From: Devosia sp. YR412
GTDB taxonomy: Bacteria; Pseudomonadota; Alphaproteobacteria; Rhizobiales; Devosiaceae
Direction: 5' to 3'
Length of the DNA stretch: 64,000 nucleotides
NCBI RefSeq assembly: GCF_900110945.1
Contig: NZ_FOFL01000001.1
Coordinates: forward strand, 930,001-994,000
The notes beneath the pieces were generated by a model that did no database searches, was not told the origin of the DNA, and was given only the letters and a program-made list of their open reading frames with translations. The translations under genes and the position numbers were made by a program. Below, piece by piece: positions 8,513-19,700 of the stretch. Each line of letters opens with the position of its first letter. Position 1 is the stretch's first letter.

Positions 8513-9685
8513 ATGTCCTATGCCCTGCCCATTGCAGCCCAACGCCGCGGCGCCTGCCCGACGCTCGACGCGCCGATGCAGACCGGCGACGGCCTTTTGG
8601 CGCGCATCCGGCTGGCCGGCGGGCGGATCGACCCGATCCGGCTGGAGCGGCTGGCCAGCATCTGCGGCACCTATGGCAATGGCGTCATTGAAATAACCGC
8701 CCGCGGCAATTTGCAGGTGCGCGGGCTGGGCGAGGCCGTGGTCTCCCGCTTTGCCCGCGACGTGCGGGACGTGGTGGCGGTGGAAACCGGCCTCGTGGTG
8801 GAAGTGCCGCCGCTGGCTGGCGATGATCCGCTGGAGTTCGTCGATCCGCGACCGCTGGCTGCAGCGATCAAGGAGCTGTCGGCGCCGCTGGCGGCTCGGC
8901 TTGGTCCCAAGGTCACAGTGGTGGTCGATGGCAATGGGCAGATTGGGCTGGAGGCGCTGAAAGCCGACCTGCGTTTCGTCGCGGTGGGCGGCGATCGCTG
9001 GCTGATTTCGGTTGGCGCGGAGCTGCTGGGCACGACCAGCCAACCGCTCGATTGCGCCCGCATCATGCTGACGGCGCTGGCAAACCTTGGCCCATTGGCG
9101 CGGGCGACGGACCTGCGGGACCTCGATCTGGGCGATCTGGTGCAACCTTCCGCCCCCGTGCGGCAGCCCGTGACCTCACCCATCGGAAAATTCCAGTTGC
9201 ATCGCCACGACGTCACCGGCCTCGGCCTGCCGTTTGGCGCCATGGCCTGGGAATCGATCGCTGCGCTGGCCGAAGACGCCTGGCGCTTCGGCATCAGCGA
9301 GTTCCGGCTGGGGCCGCATCACAGTCTGCTCGCCGTTGGCGCCGATGACAGCCTGTTGGCCGAGGCTGCGCAGGTCGGTTTCATCATGGATCCACGCGAT
9401 CCGCGCACCCGTATCAGGGCCTGTATCGGCAGCGCCGGCTGTGCTTCCGGGCATATCGCAGCGCGCAGTGACGCGGCGCGGCTGGCATTGCTTCTGCCGG
9501 CCAACACCAGCCTGCATGTTTCGGGCTGCGCCAAGGGCTGCGCACATCCGGGCGTATCGGATGTGACGCTGGTGGGGCGATCTGACGGCTATGGCCTTGT
9601 CATCCATGGCCGGGCGAGCGATACGCCACAGGCGCTGTTGCGCGCGGACCAACTCGGTGCCGTGCTGGCCGGCGCGCAAGGATGA
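8513..9685 (+). CDS. cobG: Precorrin-3B synthase, CobG
   Basis: 390 residues of the nitrite/sulfite reductase-like family. The C-terminal half has the siroheme-Fe4S4 cysteine pattern: CIGSAGC (C-x5-C), then CAKGC (C-x3-C) some 37 residues later. The N-terminal half includes GVIEITARGNLQVRGL. CobG uses O2 to form the C20-hydroxy gamma-lactone precorrin-3B, so it marks the aerobic pathway. The start at 8513 fits the family N-terminus (RRGACPTLDAPMQTGDGLLAR). Its stop overlaps cobH as ATGA. Confidence 0.9.
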   Translation: MSYALPIAAQRRGACPTLDAPMQTGDGLLARIRLAGGRIDPIRLERLASICGTYGNGVIEITARGNLQVRGLGEAVVSRFARDVRDVVAVETGLVVEVPPLAGDDPLEFVDPRPLAAAIKELSAPLAARLGPKVTVVVDGNGQIGLEALKADLRFVAVGGDRWLISVGAELLGTTSQPLDCARIMLTALANLGPLARATDLRDLDLGDLVQPSAPVRQPVTSPIGKFQLHRHDVTGLGLPFGAMAWESIAALAEDAWRFGISEFRLGPHHSLLAVGADDSLLAEAAQVGFIMDPRDPRTRIRACIGSAGCASGHIAARSDAARLALLLPANTSLHVSGCAKGCAHPGVSDVTLVGRSDGYGLVIHGRASDTPQALLRADQLGAVLAGAQG

Positions 9686-10320
9686 CGATGCTGCAATACG
9701 ACTACATCAAGGATGGCGATGCGATCTACGCCAAGTCCTTCGCCATCATTCGCCAAGAGGCTGATCTCACGCGCTTTTCGCCCGGTGAAGCCGAGCTTGC
9801 GGTGCGCATGATCCATGCTGCCGGCTCGGTCGATGCGGCAGAAGCCTTTGAATTCGGGCCCGGTTTTGTCGAAGCGGGCACGGCGGCGTTGGCCAAGGGC
9901 GCACCGATCTTTTGCGATGCCGAAATGGTGGCGCGCGGCGTGACGGCGGCGCGGCTGCCGGCCGCGAACGAAGTGATCTGCACCTTGCGCGATCCGCAGA
10001 CGCCGGTGATCGCCGCCGAGATCGGCAATACCCGTTCGGCTGCCGCTTTGCGTCTCTGGCTGCCGCGGCTGGAGGGTTCGGTGGTGGCCATCGGCAATGC
10101 GCCGACCGCCTTGTTTTTCCTGCTGGAATTGCTGCGTGATGGCGCGCCTAAGCCGGCGGCGATCCTCGGCATGCCGGTGGGCTTTGTAGGCGCGGCGGAG
10201 TCCAAGGCTGCGCTGGCCGATCATTCATACGGCGTGCCTTATGCGATTGTACGCGGCCGTCTCGGTGGTTCGGCGATGACGGCAGCGGCGCTCAATGCGC
10301 TGGCGAGGTCGGGCATATGA
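9682..10320 (+). CDS. cobH: Precorrin-8X methylmutase, CobH
   Basis: 212 residues of the CobH/CbiC family: the early MIHAAGSVDAAE holds the conserved histidine thought to move the methyl group, followed by PIFCDAEMVARGV, GNAPTALFFLLELL and GMPVGFVGAAESK. It shifts the methyl group from C11 to C12 to give hydrogenobyrinate. It overlaps cobG and cobI by four bases each (ATGA), implying coupled translation. Confidence 0.93.
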   Translation: MTMLQYDYIKDGDAIYAKSFAIIRQEADLTRFSPGEAELAVRMIHAAGSVDAAEAFEFGPGFVEAGTAALAKGAPIFCDAEMVARGVTAARLPAANEVICTLRDPQTPVIAAEIGNTRSAAALRLWLPRLEGSVVAIGNAPTALFFLLELLRDGAPKPAAILGMPVGFVGAAESKAALADHSYGVPYAIVRGRLGGSAMTAAALNALARSGI

Positions 10321-11039
10321 GGGGCAAACTTGTCGGCGTCGGCACCGGGCCGGGCGATCCGGAATTGCTGACGCTCAAGGCGGTGCGCGCTATCGAAAGC
10401 GCTGACGTCATTGCCTATTTCGCCAAGCAGGGCAATTCGAGCAATGCCCGCGCCATCGTCGCCGACCTGGTTACCGGCCAGATTGAGGAACAACTCGGCT
10501 ATCCGGTGACCACCGAGATCGACCGGCGCCACGACGACTATAAATCCGCCACGGCCGCCTTCTATGCCGAAGCCGCCGAGCGGGTCGCTGGGCACCTCGA
10601 TGCCGGCCGTACTGTGGCCGTGCTGAGTGAGGGCGATCCGCTGTTTTACGGCAGCTATATGCATATCCATGTCCGCCTGTCGCAGCGCTATGACACCGAG
10701 GTGGTGCCGGGGATTACCGCCATGTCGGGCTGCTGGTCACAGGCCGGCCTGCCGCTGGTGCAGGGCGATGATATCCTGTCGGTGCTGCCCGGCACGCTGG
10801 ACGAGGTCGAGCTGCGCGACCGGCTCAGCGGCAATGGCGGCGCGGTGATCATGAAGGTGGGCCGCAACCTGCCAAAGATCCGTCGCGCCGTGGAAGCGGC
10901 CGGCAAGCTGGACAGCGCCATCTATGTCGAACGCGGCACCATGGCCAATGGCCACCATATCCGCCTCGCCGACAAACCCGACGATGTGGCGCCCTATTTC
11001 GCCATCGTGCTGGTGCCCGGCTGGAGCACGCGGCCATGA
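10317..11039 (+). CDS. cobI: Precorrin-2 C20-methyltransferase, CobI
   Basis: 240 residues of the uroporphyrin-III methylase superfamily: GVGTGPGDPELLTLKAVRAI at the N-terminus, LSEGDPLFYGSYMHI and EVVPGITAMSGCW in the SAM site. It makes precorrin-3A from precorrin-2. Both ends overlap neighbouring cob genes by ATGA. Confidence 0.93.
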   Translation: MRGKLVGVGTGPGDPELLTLKAVRAIESADVIAYFAKQGNSSNARAIVADLVTGQIEEQLGYPVTTEIDRRHDDYKSATAAFYAEAAERVAGHLDAGRTVAVLSEGDPLFYGSYMHIHVRLSQRYDTEVVPGITAMSGCWSQAGLPLVQGDDILSVLPGTLDEVELRDRLSGNGGAVIMKVGRNLPKIRRAVEAAGKLDSAIYVERGTMANGHHIRLADKPDDVAPYFAIVLVPGWSTRP

Positions 11040-11797
11040 GCGGCAAACTTTTCGTCGTCGGCACCGGGCCGGGCAATCCGGAACAGACCACGCCCGAGGC
11101 TTTGGCGGCCATTGCGGCGAGCCATGTGTTCTTTGGCTATGGGCCCTATCTGGACCGGCTGACGCTGCGCGAGGACCAGCGCCGCGTCGCTTCGGACAAT
11201 CGCGAGGAGCTGTCGCGCGCCAAGGATGCGCTGCACACGGCGGCTTCAGGCGAGCAGGTCTGCGTGGTTTCGGGTGGCGATCCGGGCGTCTTCGCCATGG
11301 CGGCGGCGGTGCTGGAAGCGCTGGAGGCCGGGCCGCCATCGTGGCGGCAGGTGGATTTACAGATCGTTCCAGGGATCACGGCCATGCTGGCTGTCGCGGC
11401 GCGGGTCGGTGCGCCGCTGGGGCATGATTTTTGCGCTATCTCGCTGTCGGACAATCTTAAACCCTGGACCGTCATCGAGGCGCGGTTGCGCGCGGTGGCC
11501 GGGGCGGGACTGGTGATCGCGCTGTATAATCCGATTTCCAAAGCCCGACCGCATCAGCTGGGCGCGGCCTTTGCGATCCTGCGCGAAGTGCTGCCGTGGT
11601 CGACGCCGGTGATCTTTGGTCGCGCGGCCGGGCGACCCGACGAAGCGATCACCATCATGACCCTGGCGGAGGCCGAACCGGCGCGGGCTGACATGGCGAC
11701 CTGTGTCATCATCGGTTCGCCCGAGACGCGGGTGATCGAGCGTGAGGGCCTGCCGCCACTGGTCTATTCGCCGCGCTCCACCGGGGGCGGCGCATGA
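11036..11797 (+). CDS. cobJ: Precorrin-3B C17-methyltransferase, CobJ
   Basis: 253 residues: VVGTGPGNPEQTTPEALAAI, a GYGPYLDRL region typical of CobJ/CbiH, VVSGGDPGVFAMAAAV and a later LYNPISKARPHQL. It methylates C17 during ring contraction. The stop overlaps cobL as ATGA. In the classic order cobK would lie here, but it is absent. Confidence 0.93.
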   Translation: MSGKLFVVGTGPGNPEQTTPEALAAIAASHVFFGYGPYLDRLTLREDQRRVASDNREELSRAKDALHTAASGEQVCVVSGGDPGVFAMAAAVLEALEAGPPSWRQVDLQIVPGITAMLAVAARVGAPLGHDFCAISLSDNLKPWTVIEARLRAVAGAGLVIALYNPISKARPHQLGAAFAILREVLPWSTPVIFGRAAGRPDEAITIMTLAEAEPARADMATCVIIGSPETRVIEREGLPPLVYSPRSTGGGA

Positions 11798-12999
11798 GGT
11801 GGCTGAGCATTGTCGGCATTGGAGAGGATGGTTTACCCGGTCTGGGCGAGGCGGCGAAGGCGGCCATTGCCGAGGCGGAAGTGGTGTTCGGCGGGGCGCG
11901 GCACCTGGAATTGGCCGGTTCGATCATCACCGGCGAGGCGCGTCAGTGGCTGTCGCCCTTCTCGGATTCGGTTGATGCAGTGCTGGCGCTAGCGGGCCGC
12001 AAGGTCTGCGTTCTGGCCTCCGGCGACCCGTTCCACTATGGCGTCGGAGCGACACTTTGCAGGAAGCTTGATCCTAGTTTGCTTGCGGTTTTCTCCCATC
12101 TTTCGTCCTTTTCGCTTGCAGCTGGCCGGCTCGGTTGGGCGCTGCAGGATGTGGTGACGATGTCGCTGCATGGTCGGCCGCTCGACCTCGTCCGACCGCA
12201 CCTGCATCCTGGGACGCGCATCCTGGCGCTGACCTCGGATGAGCATGGTCCGGCCGCGTTGGCTCAACTGCTGACCGAGGCGGGTTTCGGCATTTCCATC
12301 ATCACCGTGCTGGAGGCGCTGGGCGGGCCGGATGAGGTGGTGCGGTCGCAGGTCGCGATGCATTTTGCGTTGGAAAATATCAACCCGCTCAACATCTGCG
12401 CCATCAGCGTCGTCGCCCTGCCCGGCGCGCGGGTGCTGCCGCTGACGCCGGGACTGGATGAAGCGCTGTTCGAGCATGATGGGCAGATCACCAAGCGCGA
12501 GGTGCGGGCGCTGACGCTTTCGGCCCTGGCGCCACGGCGTGGCGAGCTGCTGTGGGACATTGGTGCAGGTTCGGGCTCGATCGGGATCGAGTGGATGCTG
12601 GCCGATCCCAGTCTTAAAGCAATTGCGATAGAGTCGAACCCCGAACGTAGTCAGAGAATACTGCTCAATGCAAAGGCGTTGGGCGTTCCTGATCTCACCC
12701 TGATTCATGGCGCCGCACCGCAGGCTCTTGCAGGACTTGAACCGCCGCATGCGATTTTCGTCGGTGGCGGCGGCTCCCAGCCGGGTGTCTTCGAGGCGGC
12801 CATTGCGGCGCTGCGCCCCGGTGGGCGCATGGTGGCGAATGCGGTGACGCTGGAAATGGAAGCGCTGCTGCTGGCGCGCCATGCCGAACTAGGCGGGACA
12901 CTGACGCGCATCGAGATTGCCCGTGCTGATGCCGTGGGCGCGATGACCGGCTGGCGCCCGGCCATGCCGATCACCCAATGGGCCTGGACCAAGCCATGA
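11794..12999 (+). CDS. cobL: Precorrin-6Y C5,15-methyltransferase (decarboxylating), CobL
   Basis: 401 residues, a fusion of two methyltransferases. The CbiE-like part (about 1-200: [30 protein letters not shown]) methylates C5. The CbiT-like part (about 230-401: [18 protein letters not shown] as the Rossmann SAM motif, then [10 protein letters not shown]) methylates C15 and decarboxylates the C12 acetate. It is directly joined to cobJ by a four-base overlap and to cobM in the same way. Its substrate precorrin-6B requires CobK, which is not encoded here. Confidence 0.93.
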   Translation: MRWLSIVGIGEDGLPGLGEAAKAAIAEAEVVFGGARHLELAGSIITGEARQWLSPFSDSVDAVLALAGRKVCVLASGDPFHYGVGATLCRKLDPSLLAVFSHLSSFSLAAGRLGWALQDVVTMSLHGRPLDLVRPHLHPGTRILALTSDEHGPAALAQLLTEAGFGISIITVLEALGGPDEVVRSQVAMHFALENINPLNICAISVVALPGARVLPLTPGLDEALFEHDGQITKREVRALTLSALAPRRGELLWDIGAGSGSIGIEWMLADPSLKAIAIESNPERSQRILLNAKALGVPDLTLIHGAAPQALAGLEPPHAIFVGGGGSQPGVFEAAIAALRPGGRMVANAVTLEMEALLLARHAELGGTLTRIEIARADAVGAMTGWRPAMPITQWAWTKP

Positions 13000-13754
13000 C
13001 CGTGCATTTCATCGGCGCCGGACCCGGCGCGGCGGACCTGATCACCGTGCGCGGCATGAAGCTGCTGCAGAGCTGTCCGGTGTGTCTCTATGCCGGCTCG
13101 ATCGTGCCCAAGGAGATGCTTGACTGGTGCGGGCCCGGGACGAGGCTGGTCGATACGGCGCCGCTGTCGCTGGACGAGATCGAGGCAGAATACGTCCGGG
13201 CCGAGGCGGGTGGCCAGGATGTGGCGCGGCTGCATTCGGGCGACCTGTCGGTGTGGAGCGCCGTGGCCGAGCAGATGCGGCGGCTGGATCGGCTGGGCAT
13301 TGGCTACACGCTGACACCCGGGGTGCCGGCCTTTGCAGCGGCGGCGGCGGTCTTGGGGCGCGAGCTGACCATTCCGGCCGAGGCGCAGAGCCTCGTGCTG
13401 ACGCGGGTGTCGGGCCGGGCGTCGCCGATGCCGCAAGGCGAAACGCTGGCGGCCTTTGGAGCGACTGGCGCAACGCTGGCCATCCACCTGGCCATCCATG
13501 CGCTGGATCGCGTGGTCGCGGAGCTGACGCCGCTTTATGGCGCCGATTGCCCGGTGGCCGTGGTGTTTCATGCGTCGTGGCCAGACCAGAAGATCATCCG
13601 AGGCATGCTGGGCGATATCGAGGCGCGTTTTGCCGAAGACCCGGTGGAGCGGACGGCGATTATCTTTGTCGGGCGGGGGCTGGGCGCCGAGGATTTCCGG
13701 GAATCGTCACTGTACGATCCCGACTATCAGCGGCGCTTCAGGGACCGGGTCTAG
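12996..13754 (+). CDS. cobM: Precorrin-4 C11-methyltransferase, CobM
   Basis: 252 residues: [45 protein letters not shown] and [21 protein letters not shown]. It turns precorrin-4 into precorrin-5. The ATG at 12996 overlaps the cobL stop; a start 18 bases upstream is open but lacks this coupling. It is the last gene of the operon. Its stop shares a CTAG with the stop of the convergent ABC exporter. Confidence 0.93.
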   Translation: MTVHFIGAGPGAADLITVRGMKLLQSCPVCLYAGSIVPKEMLDWCGPGTRLVDTAPLSLDEIEAEYVRAEAGGQDVARLHSGDLSVWSAVAEQMRRLDRLGIGYTLTPGVPAFAAAAAVLGRELTIPAEAQSLVLTRVSGRASPMPQGETLAAFGATGATLAIHLAIHALDRVVAELTPLYGADCPVAVVFHASWPDQKIIRGMLGDIEARFAEDPVERTAIIFVGRGLGAEDFRESSLYDPDYQRRFRDRV

Positions 13755-15475
13755 CTGGCCAAGTAGCCGAACTGCGCCTTGTGCAGCACAGCGTAGGCGC
13801 CGTCCTTTGCAAGTAGGGCCTCGTGAGGGCCCTCTTCCACGATGCCGGTCTCGTCGATCACGACTATGCGGTCGGCGTGCTGGATGGTGGCGAGGCGATG
13901 GGCGATGACCAGGGTGGTGCGGCCCTGCGACAGTTCGGTCAGCGAGCGCTGGATGGCGACTTCGGTGGCGGTATCGAGTGCCGAGGTGGCTTCGTCGAGG
14001 ATCAGGATCGGCGGATTCTTGAGGAAAATGCGGGCGATGGCGACACGCTGCTTCTGGCCACCGGAGAGTTTCACCCCGCGCTCGCCGACCATGGTGTCGA
14101 GACCATCCGGCAGGCGCTTGATGACGGTGTCGAAGCGGGCGCGTTTGGCGGCGTCCCAGATGGCATCATCGCTGGCGCCGAGCTGGCCATAGGCGATGTT
14201 TTCGCGAATGGTGCCGCCGAACAGGAAGACATCCTGCTGCACGATACCGATCTGGCTGCGCAGCGAGGTCTGGGTCATGTCGCGGATATCCATGCCGTCG
14301 ACGGTAATCGAGCCGGAATCCAGTTCGTAGAAGCGCGGCAGCAGTGAGCAGAGCGTGGTCTTGCCGGCGCCGGAGGGGCCGACCACGGCGACGGTTTCGC
14401 CGGCCTTGACGGTGAGGTTGAGTCCTTCGAGCACCTTGCGGCCGGCTTCGTAGGAGAAGGTCGCGTCCTTGAAGATGATGTCGCCGCGCAGGTGCTTGAC
14501 CGCCACGGCGTCCTTGCGGTCGGCGATATCGGGCTCGGTGTCGATCAGCGTGGTGAAGCGGCGGAAGCCGGCAATGCCCTTGGGATAGCTTTCCAGCACC
14601 GAGGTGATCTTGTCCACCGGGCGCATGAAGACATTGACCAGCAGCAGAAAGCTCACAAAGCCGCCATTGCTGAGCTCGCCCTGTACCACGAGCCAAGCGC
14701 CGACCAGCATGACGATCAGCTGCACCAGGCGCGTCGAGAGATAGGTGATGGTGATGGACGCCGTCATATAGCCATAGGCCTGCAGCTTGGTCGTCCGATA
14801 GGCATTGTTGTTGCCAGCGAACAGCTTGGCTTCGTGGCCCTCATTGGCGAAGGCCTTCACCACGCGGATGCCGCCGATGGCGTCCTCGATACGGGTGTTG
14901 AAATCGCCAACCTGACGGAACAGCTTGCGCCAGTTCTCGGTCATTTTGGCGCCATAGCGGCTGACCAGCAGGGTCATCACCGGGACGATCAGCGTGGTGA
15001 TCAGCGCCAGCTTCCAGTTCACAGTAAACATGAGGATGAAGGCGCCGATGAAGGTCATCACGGCGATGAAGACGTCTTCGGGGCCGTGATGGGCCACTTC
15101 GCCGACGTCTTCGAGGTCCTTGGTCACATGGGTGATCAGGTGGCCGGTCTTGTTGTTGTCGAAGAAGCGGAAGCTGAGTTTTTGCAGGTGATCGAAGACC
15201 TGGCGGCGCATGTCGGTCTCGATGCCGATGCCCAGCATGTGGCCGAAATAATTGACCACGCCCATCAGCACGGCGGTGAAGACATAAATGCCCAGCAGGC
15301 CCGCGCCGGACATCAGGATGATGCCGAATTCCTCGCGCGGCAGCAGCGTGTCGATGAAATAGGCTACGGCCATGGGAAAGGCCAGTTCGAGCAGGCCGGC
15401 GATCACCGCACAGCCGAAGTCGAGCACGAAGAGGCCCTTGTAGGGCGCGTAATAGGAAAAGAACCGCTTGAGCAT
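13751..15475 (-). CDS. ABC exporter, fused membrane and ATPase domains (MsbA/multidrug type)
   Basis: 574 residues. The first 320 or so form a six-helix ABC transmembrane domain ([14 protein letters not shown] onward). The ATPase domain has Walker A GPSGAGKT with its lysine at residue 372, signature [13 protein letters not shown], Walker [13 protein letters not shown] and the switch histidine in [10 protein letters not shown]. It works as a homodimer or as half of a heterodimer in the inner membrane, exporting lipids, drugs or peptides; the substrate is not evident. It is convergent with the cob operon and stands alone, so any cobalamin link is positional only. Confidence 0.85.
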   Translation of the reverse strand: MLKRFFSYYAPYKGLFVLDFGCAVIAGLLELAFPMAVAYFIDTLLPREEFGIILMSGAGLLGIYVFTAVLMGVVNYFGHMLGIGIETDMRRQVFDHLQKLSFRFFDNNKTGHLITHVTKDLEDVGEVAHHGPEDVFIAVMTFIGAFILMFTVNWKLALITTLIVPVMTLLVSRYGAKMTENWRKLFRQVGDFNTRIEDAIGGIRVVKAFANEGHEAKLFAGNNNAYRTTKLQAYGYMTASITITYLSTRLVQLIVMLVGAWLVVQGELSNGGFVSFLLLVNVFMRPVDKITSVLESYPKGIAGFRRFTTLIDTEPDIADRKDAVAVKHLRGDIIFKDATFSYEAGRKVLEGLNLTVKAGETVAVVGPSGAGKTTLCSLLPRFYELDSGSITVDGMDIRDMTQTSLRSQIGIVQQDVFLFGGTIRENIAYGQLGASDDAIWDAAKRARFDTVIKRLPDGLDTMVGERGVKLSGGQKQRVAIARIFLKNPPILILDEATSALDTATEVAIQRSLTELSQGRTTLVIAHRLATIQHADRIVVIDETGIVEEGPHEALLAKDGAYAVLHKAQFGYLAS

Positions 15476-15504
15476 GAAGGCACTAACTTTGGCTGGTGTT
15501 GCCC

Positions 15505-15816
15505 TCAGCCATGACCGACAGGCGTGATGGAGCGCAAGTCGAAATAGACCATTTCGTCCTCGCGCGCCGCATTTGCCGCAATGGCCTGTTCGAGCGCGAC
15601 GATATCCATCACCTCATTGGGCCGCCAGCCGCAGGTGCAGCCCTCCGGGTCGAGATGGCTATCGGCGACTTCGCGATAGATCGAGCCGACGGCCGCGGCG
15701 ATGCACTCCAGCGCCTCAAGAGGCGACATATGCGTCGAGGCCAGCGTGCCGGCATAGGAGGCCAGCATGGCCGCGCGGATGGCGGCATAGGTGGCGTCAC
15801 GATCATTGGACGACAT
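15505..15816 (-). CDS. Small protein of unknown function
   Basis: 103 residues, no signal peptide or membrane segment. The first 60 residues look helical (AAIRAAMLASYAGTLA, SPLEALECIAAAVGSIYREVAD). A Cys-rich turn EGCTCGWRPNEVMDI follows and could hold a metal. I do not recognise a family. The start at 15816 is supported by GGAG eight bases upstream. Its end is 29 bases from the start of the ABC exporter, so the two may be co-transcribed. Confidence 0.6.
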   Translation of the reverse strand: MSSNDRDATYAAIRAAMLASYAGTLASTHMSPLEALECIAAAVGSIYREVADSHLDPEGCTCGWRPNEVMDIVALEQAIAANAAREDEMVYFDLRSITPVGHG

Positions 15817-15885
15817 GCTGGAACTCCCTCCATGGCGATAGCAGGCCAATCGCATATTAAGTGGAGTTGTTCAATCATGTTATCG

Positions 15886-16632
15886 TCAATAGGTGGTGCG
15901 GCCGCCTGAGAGGTCGAAAACGCTACCGGTGGTGAAGCTGTTTTCCCGGCTGACCAGCCAGGCCACCATGGCAGCCGCCTCATCGACTTCGAGGAAGCGG
16001 CCGCGCGGGATGCGCACCAGCATATAGTCGATGAATTCCTTGGTCAGCGTGTCGAGAATGCGGGTCTTGGCGGTGGCGGGCGTGATGGCATTAACTGCAA
16101 TGTCGAACTTGGCCAGTTCCTTGCCAAGCGACTTGGTCAGGCCGATGACACCGGCCTTGGCGGCGGAATAGGCGGAGAGATTGGGATTGCCCTCCTTGCC
16201 GGCCACCGAGGAGATGTTGACGATGCGGCCGTAATTAGCCGCCTTCATCGAAGCGATCACCACCTTGTTGACGTAGAAGGTGCCGTTGAGATTGATCTCC
16301 ACCACGCGGCGCCATTCGTCGGGGTCATAATCTTCCAGGCTGGCATTCTGCCCGGCGACGCCGGCCGAATTGACCAGGATGGAGACCTTGCCCAGCTCGG
16401 CTTCGACCTCGGCGTGGACACGCTGCAGACCGGCCAGATCGGTGATGTCGACCTGCTTGCTGCTTGCCGCTGCGCCAAGATTGTCGACGGCCAGTTTCAG
16501 AGCCTCGGCATTGCTGTCCCAAAGGCTGACGCTCGCGCCAGAGGCGATCAGGCGCTGGGCAATGGCAAAGCCGATGCCCTGGGCACCGCCGGTGACGACG
16601 GCGGTCTGGCCGTCAAGATCGATCGTATTCAT
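15886..16632 (-). CDS. Short-chain dehydrogenase/reductase (FabG-like)
   Basis: 248 residues, a classical SDR: TGGAQGIGFAIA for NAD(P) binding, NSAG in place of NNAG, INISSVAG with the catalytic Ser, and YSAAK with Tyr and Lys. FabG-like proteins reduce 3-oxoacyl groups or oxidise sugars and alcohols; the substrate is unknown. The start at 16632 removes an N-terminal extension without homology and is preceded by GAGGAC. It is located between a small unknown gene and the RND operon, with no clear partner. Confidence 0.85.
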   Translation of the reverse strand: MNTIDLDGQTAVVTGGAQGIGFAIAQRLIASGASVSLWDSNAEALKLAVDNLGAAASSKQVDITDLAGLQRVHAEVEAELGKVSILVNSAGVAGQNASLEDYDPDEWRRVVEINLNGTFYVNKVVIASMKAANYGRIVNISSVAGKEGNPNLSAYSAAKAGVIGLTKSLGKELAKFDIAVNAITPATAKTRILDTLTKEFIDYMLVRIPRGRFLEVDEAAAMVAWLVSRENSFTTGSVFDLSGGRTTY

Positions 16633-16696
16633 GAATTGGGTCCTCGCTCCCTGCTCTAGGGGTAGCGCCGGACGGATGGCTTGCCAATGGCCAGCC

Positions 16697-16736
16697 GGAA
16701 AAGACAAAGGCCGCGCAGGATGTTGCGTGGCCTTTG
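16697..16736 (-). terminator. Rho-independent terminator of the RND operon
   Basis: CAAAGGCCGCGCA pairs with TGCGTGGCCTTTG (13 bp with one G-U) around a short loop, followed on the minus strand by TCTTTTCC. It lies just after the RND pump stop. Confidence 0.75.
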
Positions 16737-16757
16737 ATTATCGTGGGTCGAGGACGT

Positions 16758-19700
16758 CTAGTGCTTGGCGGCACCCTCGGCCGGAACCGGGGTCTCGTGG
16801 CCTTCGTCGTCATGCGGTGCCTTGGGCATGAAGCGGCGGGTGAAGGCGCTGAAGCTGTCGATATAGGTCAGCAGCACCGGCACCACGACGAGCGTCAGGA
16901 TGGTGGAGCTGATCAGGCCGCCGATGACGGCATGGGCCATCGGAGCGTTCTGGCCGCTGCCTTCATGCAGGCTCAGCGCCAGCGGCAACATGCCGAAGAT
17001 CATGGCAAGCGTCGTCATGATGATCGGGCGGAAACGCGTCACGCCAGCCTCGACCAGAGCCTCATAGAGGTTCCAGCCTTCGCGGACATGCTGGTTGGCA
17101 TTGTCGACGAGCAGGATGGCGTTCTTCACCACGAGGCCCATCAGCATGATGAAGCCGATGGCCGAGAACATGTTGAGCGTCGAACCGCCGACCAAGAGGC
17201 CCACCATGACGCCGATCAGCGCCAGGGGCAAAGCGCCCATGATGGCGATCGGCTGCAGGAAGCTGCCGAACTGCGATGCCAGCACCAGGTAGATGAAGAC
17301 CACTGCCAGCAGCAGGGCCGAACCGACCGAGCCCATGGTATCGGCGATCTGTTCGACTTCGCCGCCCATGGATGTGCGATAGCCGGTAGGGAAGTCGAGC
17401 TTGTCGACCGCCTGCTGCAGCTGTGCGGTGACGCTGCCCAGCTCGACGCCTTCGAGATAGGCTTCCACCGTCACGCCACGCTGCAGGTCCTGACGGTTGA
17501 TGGTCGCCGGACCAGTGCTTTCGACGACATCGGCCACCTGGGCCAGGGTCACCATGGAGCTTGAGCCGGTGGCGCCGGATTGGGCGATAGGGAGGTTGCC
17601 GATGGCGTCGATGTCATTGCGCAGATATTCGGGCAGGCGCACCACGACCGAATAGATCTTGCCATCGGTGGCGGTCCAGTCGGCGACGTCGTCACCGCTG
17701 ATCAATGGCCCGAGGGTGGCGGCGATCTGGGCCATCGAGACGCCGAGGTTGTCGGCTAGGTCGCGGTTGACGTTGATGCCGACCACCGGCTGGGCTTCGT
17801 CAAGGCTAGACTTGATATCGATCAGGCCCGGGATCTGGCCCAGTTCGCCGACCAGTTGGTCGCCAAGGCGCTTGAGCACATCGAAGCTGTCGCCATAGAG
17901 CGTGATCGAGACCGGGGCGCTGGAGCCACCGAGACCGGAAGCAGCCGAGACCTGAAAGTTTGCGCCCGGCACGGCAGCCAGGGCCGTGCGGACCTCGGGC
18001 ATGAACTCGATCGGGGTCAGGTCGCGCTCGGCCTTGTCGATGAGGGTCACGGTCATGGTGCCGCTATTGGCGCCGGACGAAGCCAGCCCACCGCCGACGG
18101 TGGAATAGGTGGTCTCGACGATCGGGAAGGCGCGGATCACGGCTTCGGCCTGACCGAGCTTGGCGGCGGTATATTCCTTGCTGGAGCCGGCCGGCGTTTC
18201 CACAGTGACGGTGAAATTGCCATTGTCGGTGGCGGGAATGAATTCGACGCCGACCAGCGGGAACAGCATGAAGCTGCCGACGAAGGAGCCGAGGGCGATC
18301 AGGAGGACCGTCTTGCGGAACTTCAGACCCCAGCGGATCAGGTGGCGATAGCCCTCGGTGATCCAGTCAAACAGGCGGTCGAATTGCTGCACGGCACGGC
18401 CGATCGGACCACGCTTGGCCTTGGGATTGGAGGCCGGGTCATACCAGACGCTCGACATCATCGGATCAAGGGTAAAGGCGACGAAGAGCGAGATCAGCAC
18501 GGCGACGGAGACGGTGACGCCGAACTGCAGGAAGAAACGCCCCATGATGCCGTCCATGAAAGCGACGGGGAGGAACACCGCAACGATGGAGAGCGTCGTC
18601 GCCATCACGGCGAGGCCGATCTCATTGGTGCCGTCGAAGGCCGCCTGACGGTGCGACTTGCCCATGTGGAGGTGTCGCGTGATGTTTTCACGCACCACGA
18701 TGGCGTCGTCGATCAGGATGCCAACGGCCAGCGACAGGGCCAGCAAAGTCATCATGTTGAGGCTAAAGCCCAAAAAGTTCAGCGCCACCATTGTGCCGAT
18801 GATCGAGATGGGCAGGGTCAGGCCGGTGATGACGGTAGAGCGCCAGGAGTTGAGGAAGAGGAAGACGATGACGACGGCGAGAATGGCGCCCTCGATCAGC
18901 ATGTTCTGCACGGCGTGGAAAGAATCCTCCACCGGCTTGGCATTATCGACCACGACTTCGATCTTGACCGAGCCGTCGGGAAATTCATTGGCGAGGAGGT
19001 CATCGATGGTGTCGCGAATGTCTTCAGCGACGCCGACGGTATTGGCGCCCTGGGTCTTGAGCACGTCGACGGCCAGCGCGCGTTCGCCATTGAGGATGGC
19101 CAGGCTCGAGGTTTCGCCCCTGCCCTCTTCGATGGTCGCGACATCGCGCAGCGTGACCGGCTGGCCACCCTGGTTGCCGACGATGATGTCGTAAAAGTCC
19201 TGCTGGTCCTCAAGGCGGCCGAGCACCTGGATCGACTGCACCATGCTGTCCTGGGTGATCGAGCCAGCGGCGAGATCCTTGTTGGCCGCCTGGAGCGCAT
19301 TGACGACAGCGCTGGGGCTGATGTTGAAGGCAGTCAGGCGGTCGGGATCGATCTGAACATTGAGCTGACGCGGCACGCCGCCGGCCACCGTGGCGCTACC
19401 GACGCCGGTGATATTGGTAAGGCGCTTGACGATGATGTCTTCGGTCAGCGCAGTCAGGTCGAGATCGGATAGCGTATCGGAGCTGACGGCGAGCGAGAGG
19501 ATCGGCAGGGCGCTCGGATCGAAGCGCAGCACCTGCGGGTCGCCGGCGCCATCAGGCAGGTTGGCCTTGACCGGATCGATCTTGTCGCGGACTTCCTGAG
19601 CTTTTTCCTGGGAGCTGGCTTCCAGGTCGAAGATCATCAGGACCATGGCCTGGCCGGCCTGGGCGGTGGACTGCACGGTATCGAGACCGGCAATGGTGTT

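Noticed and set aside
13751..15475. ABC exporter as a cobalamin transporter
   Set aside because: It is an exporter-type fused ABC protein convergent with the cob operon, not a BtuCD-type importer; adjacency is the only link.
17856..19472. A 538-codon open frame opposite the RND pump gene
   Set aside because: Antisense artefact of GC-rich third positions; the opposite strand encodes a complete RND pump with its catalytic residues.
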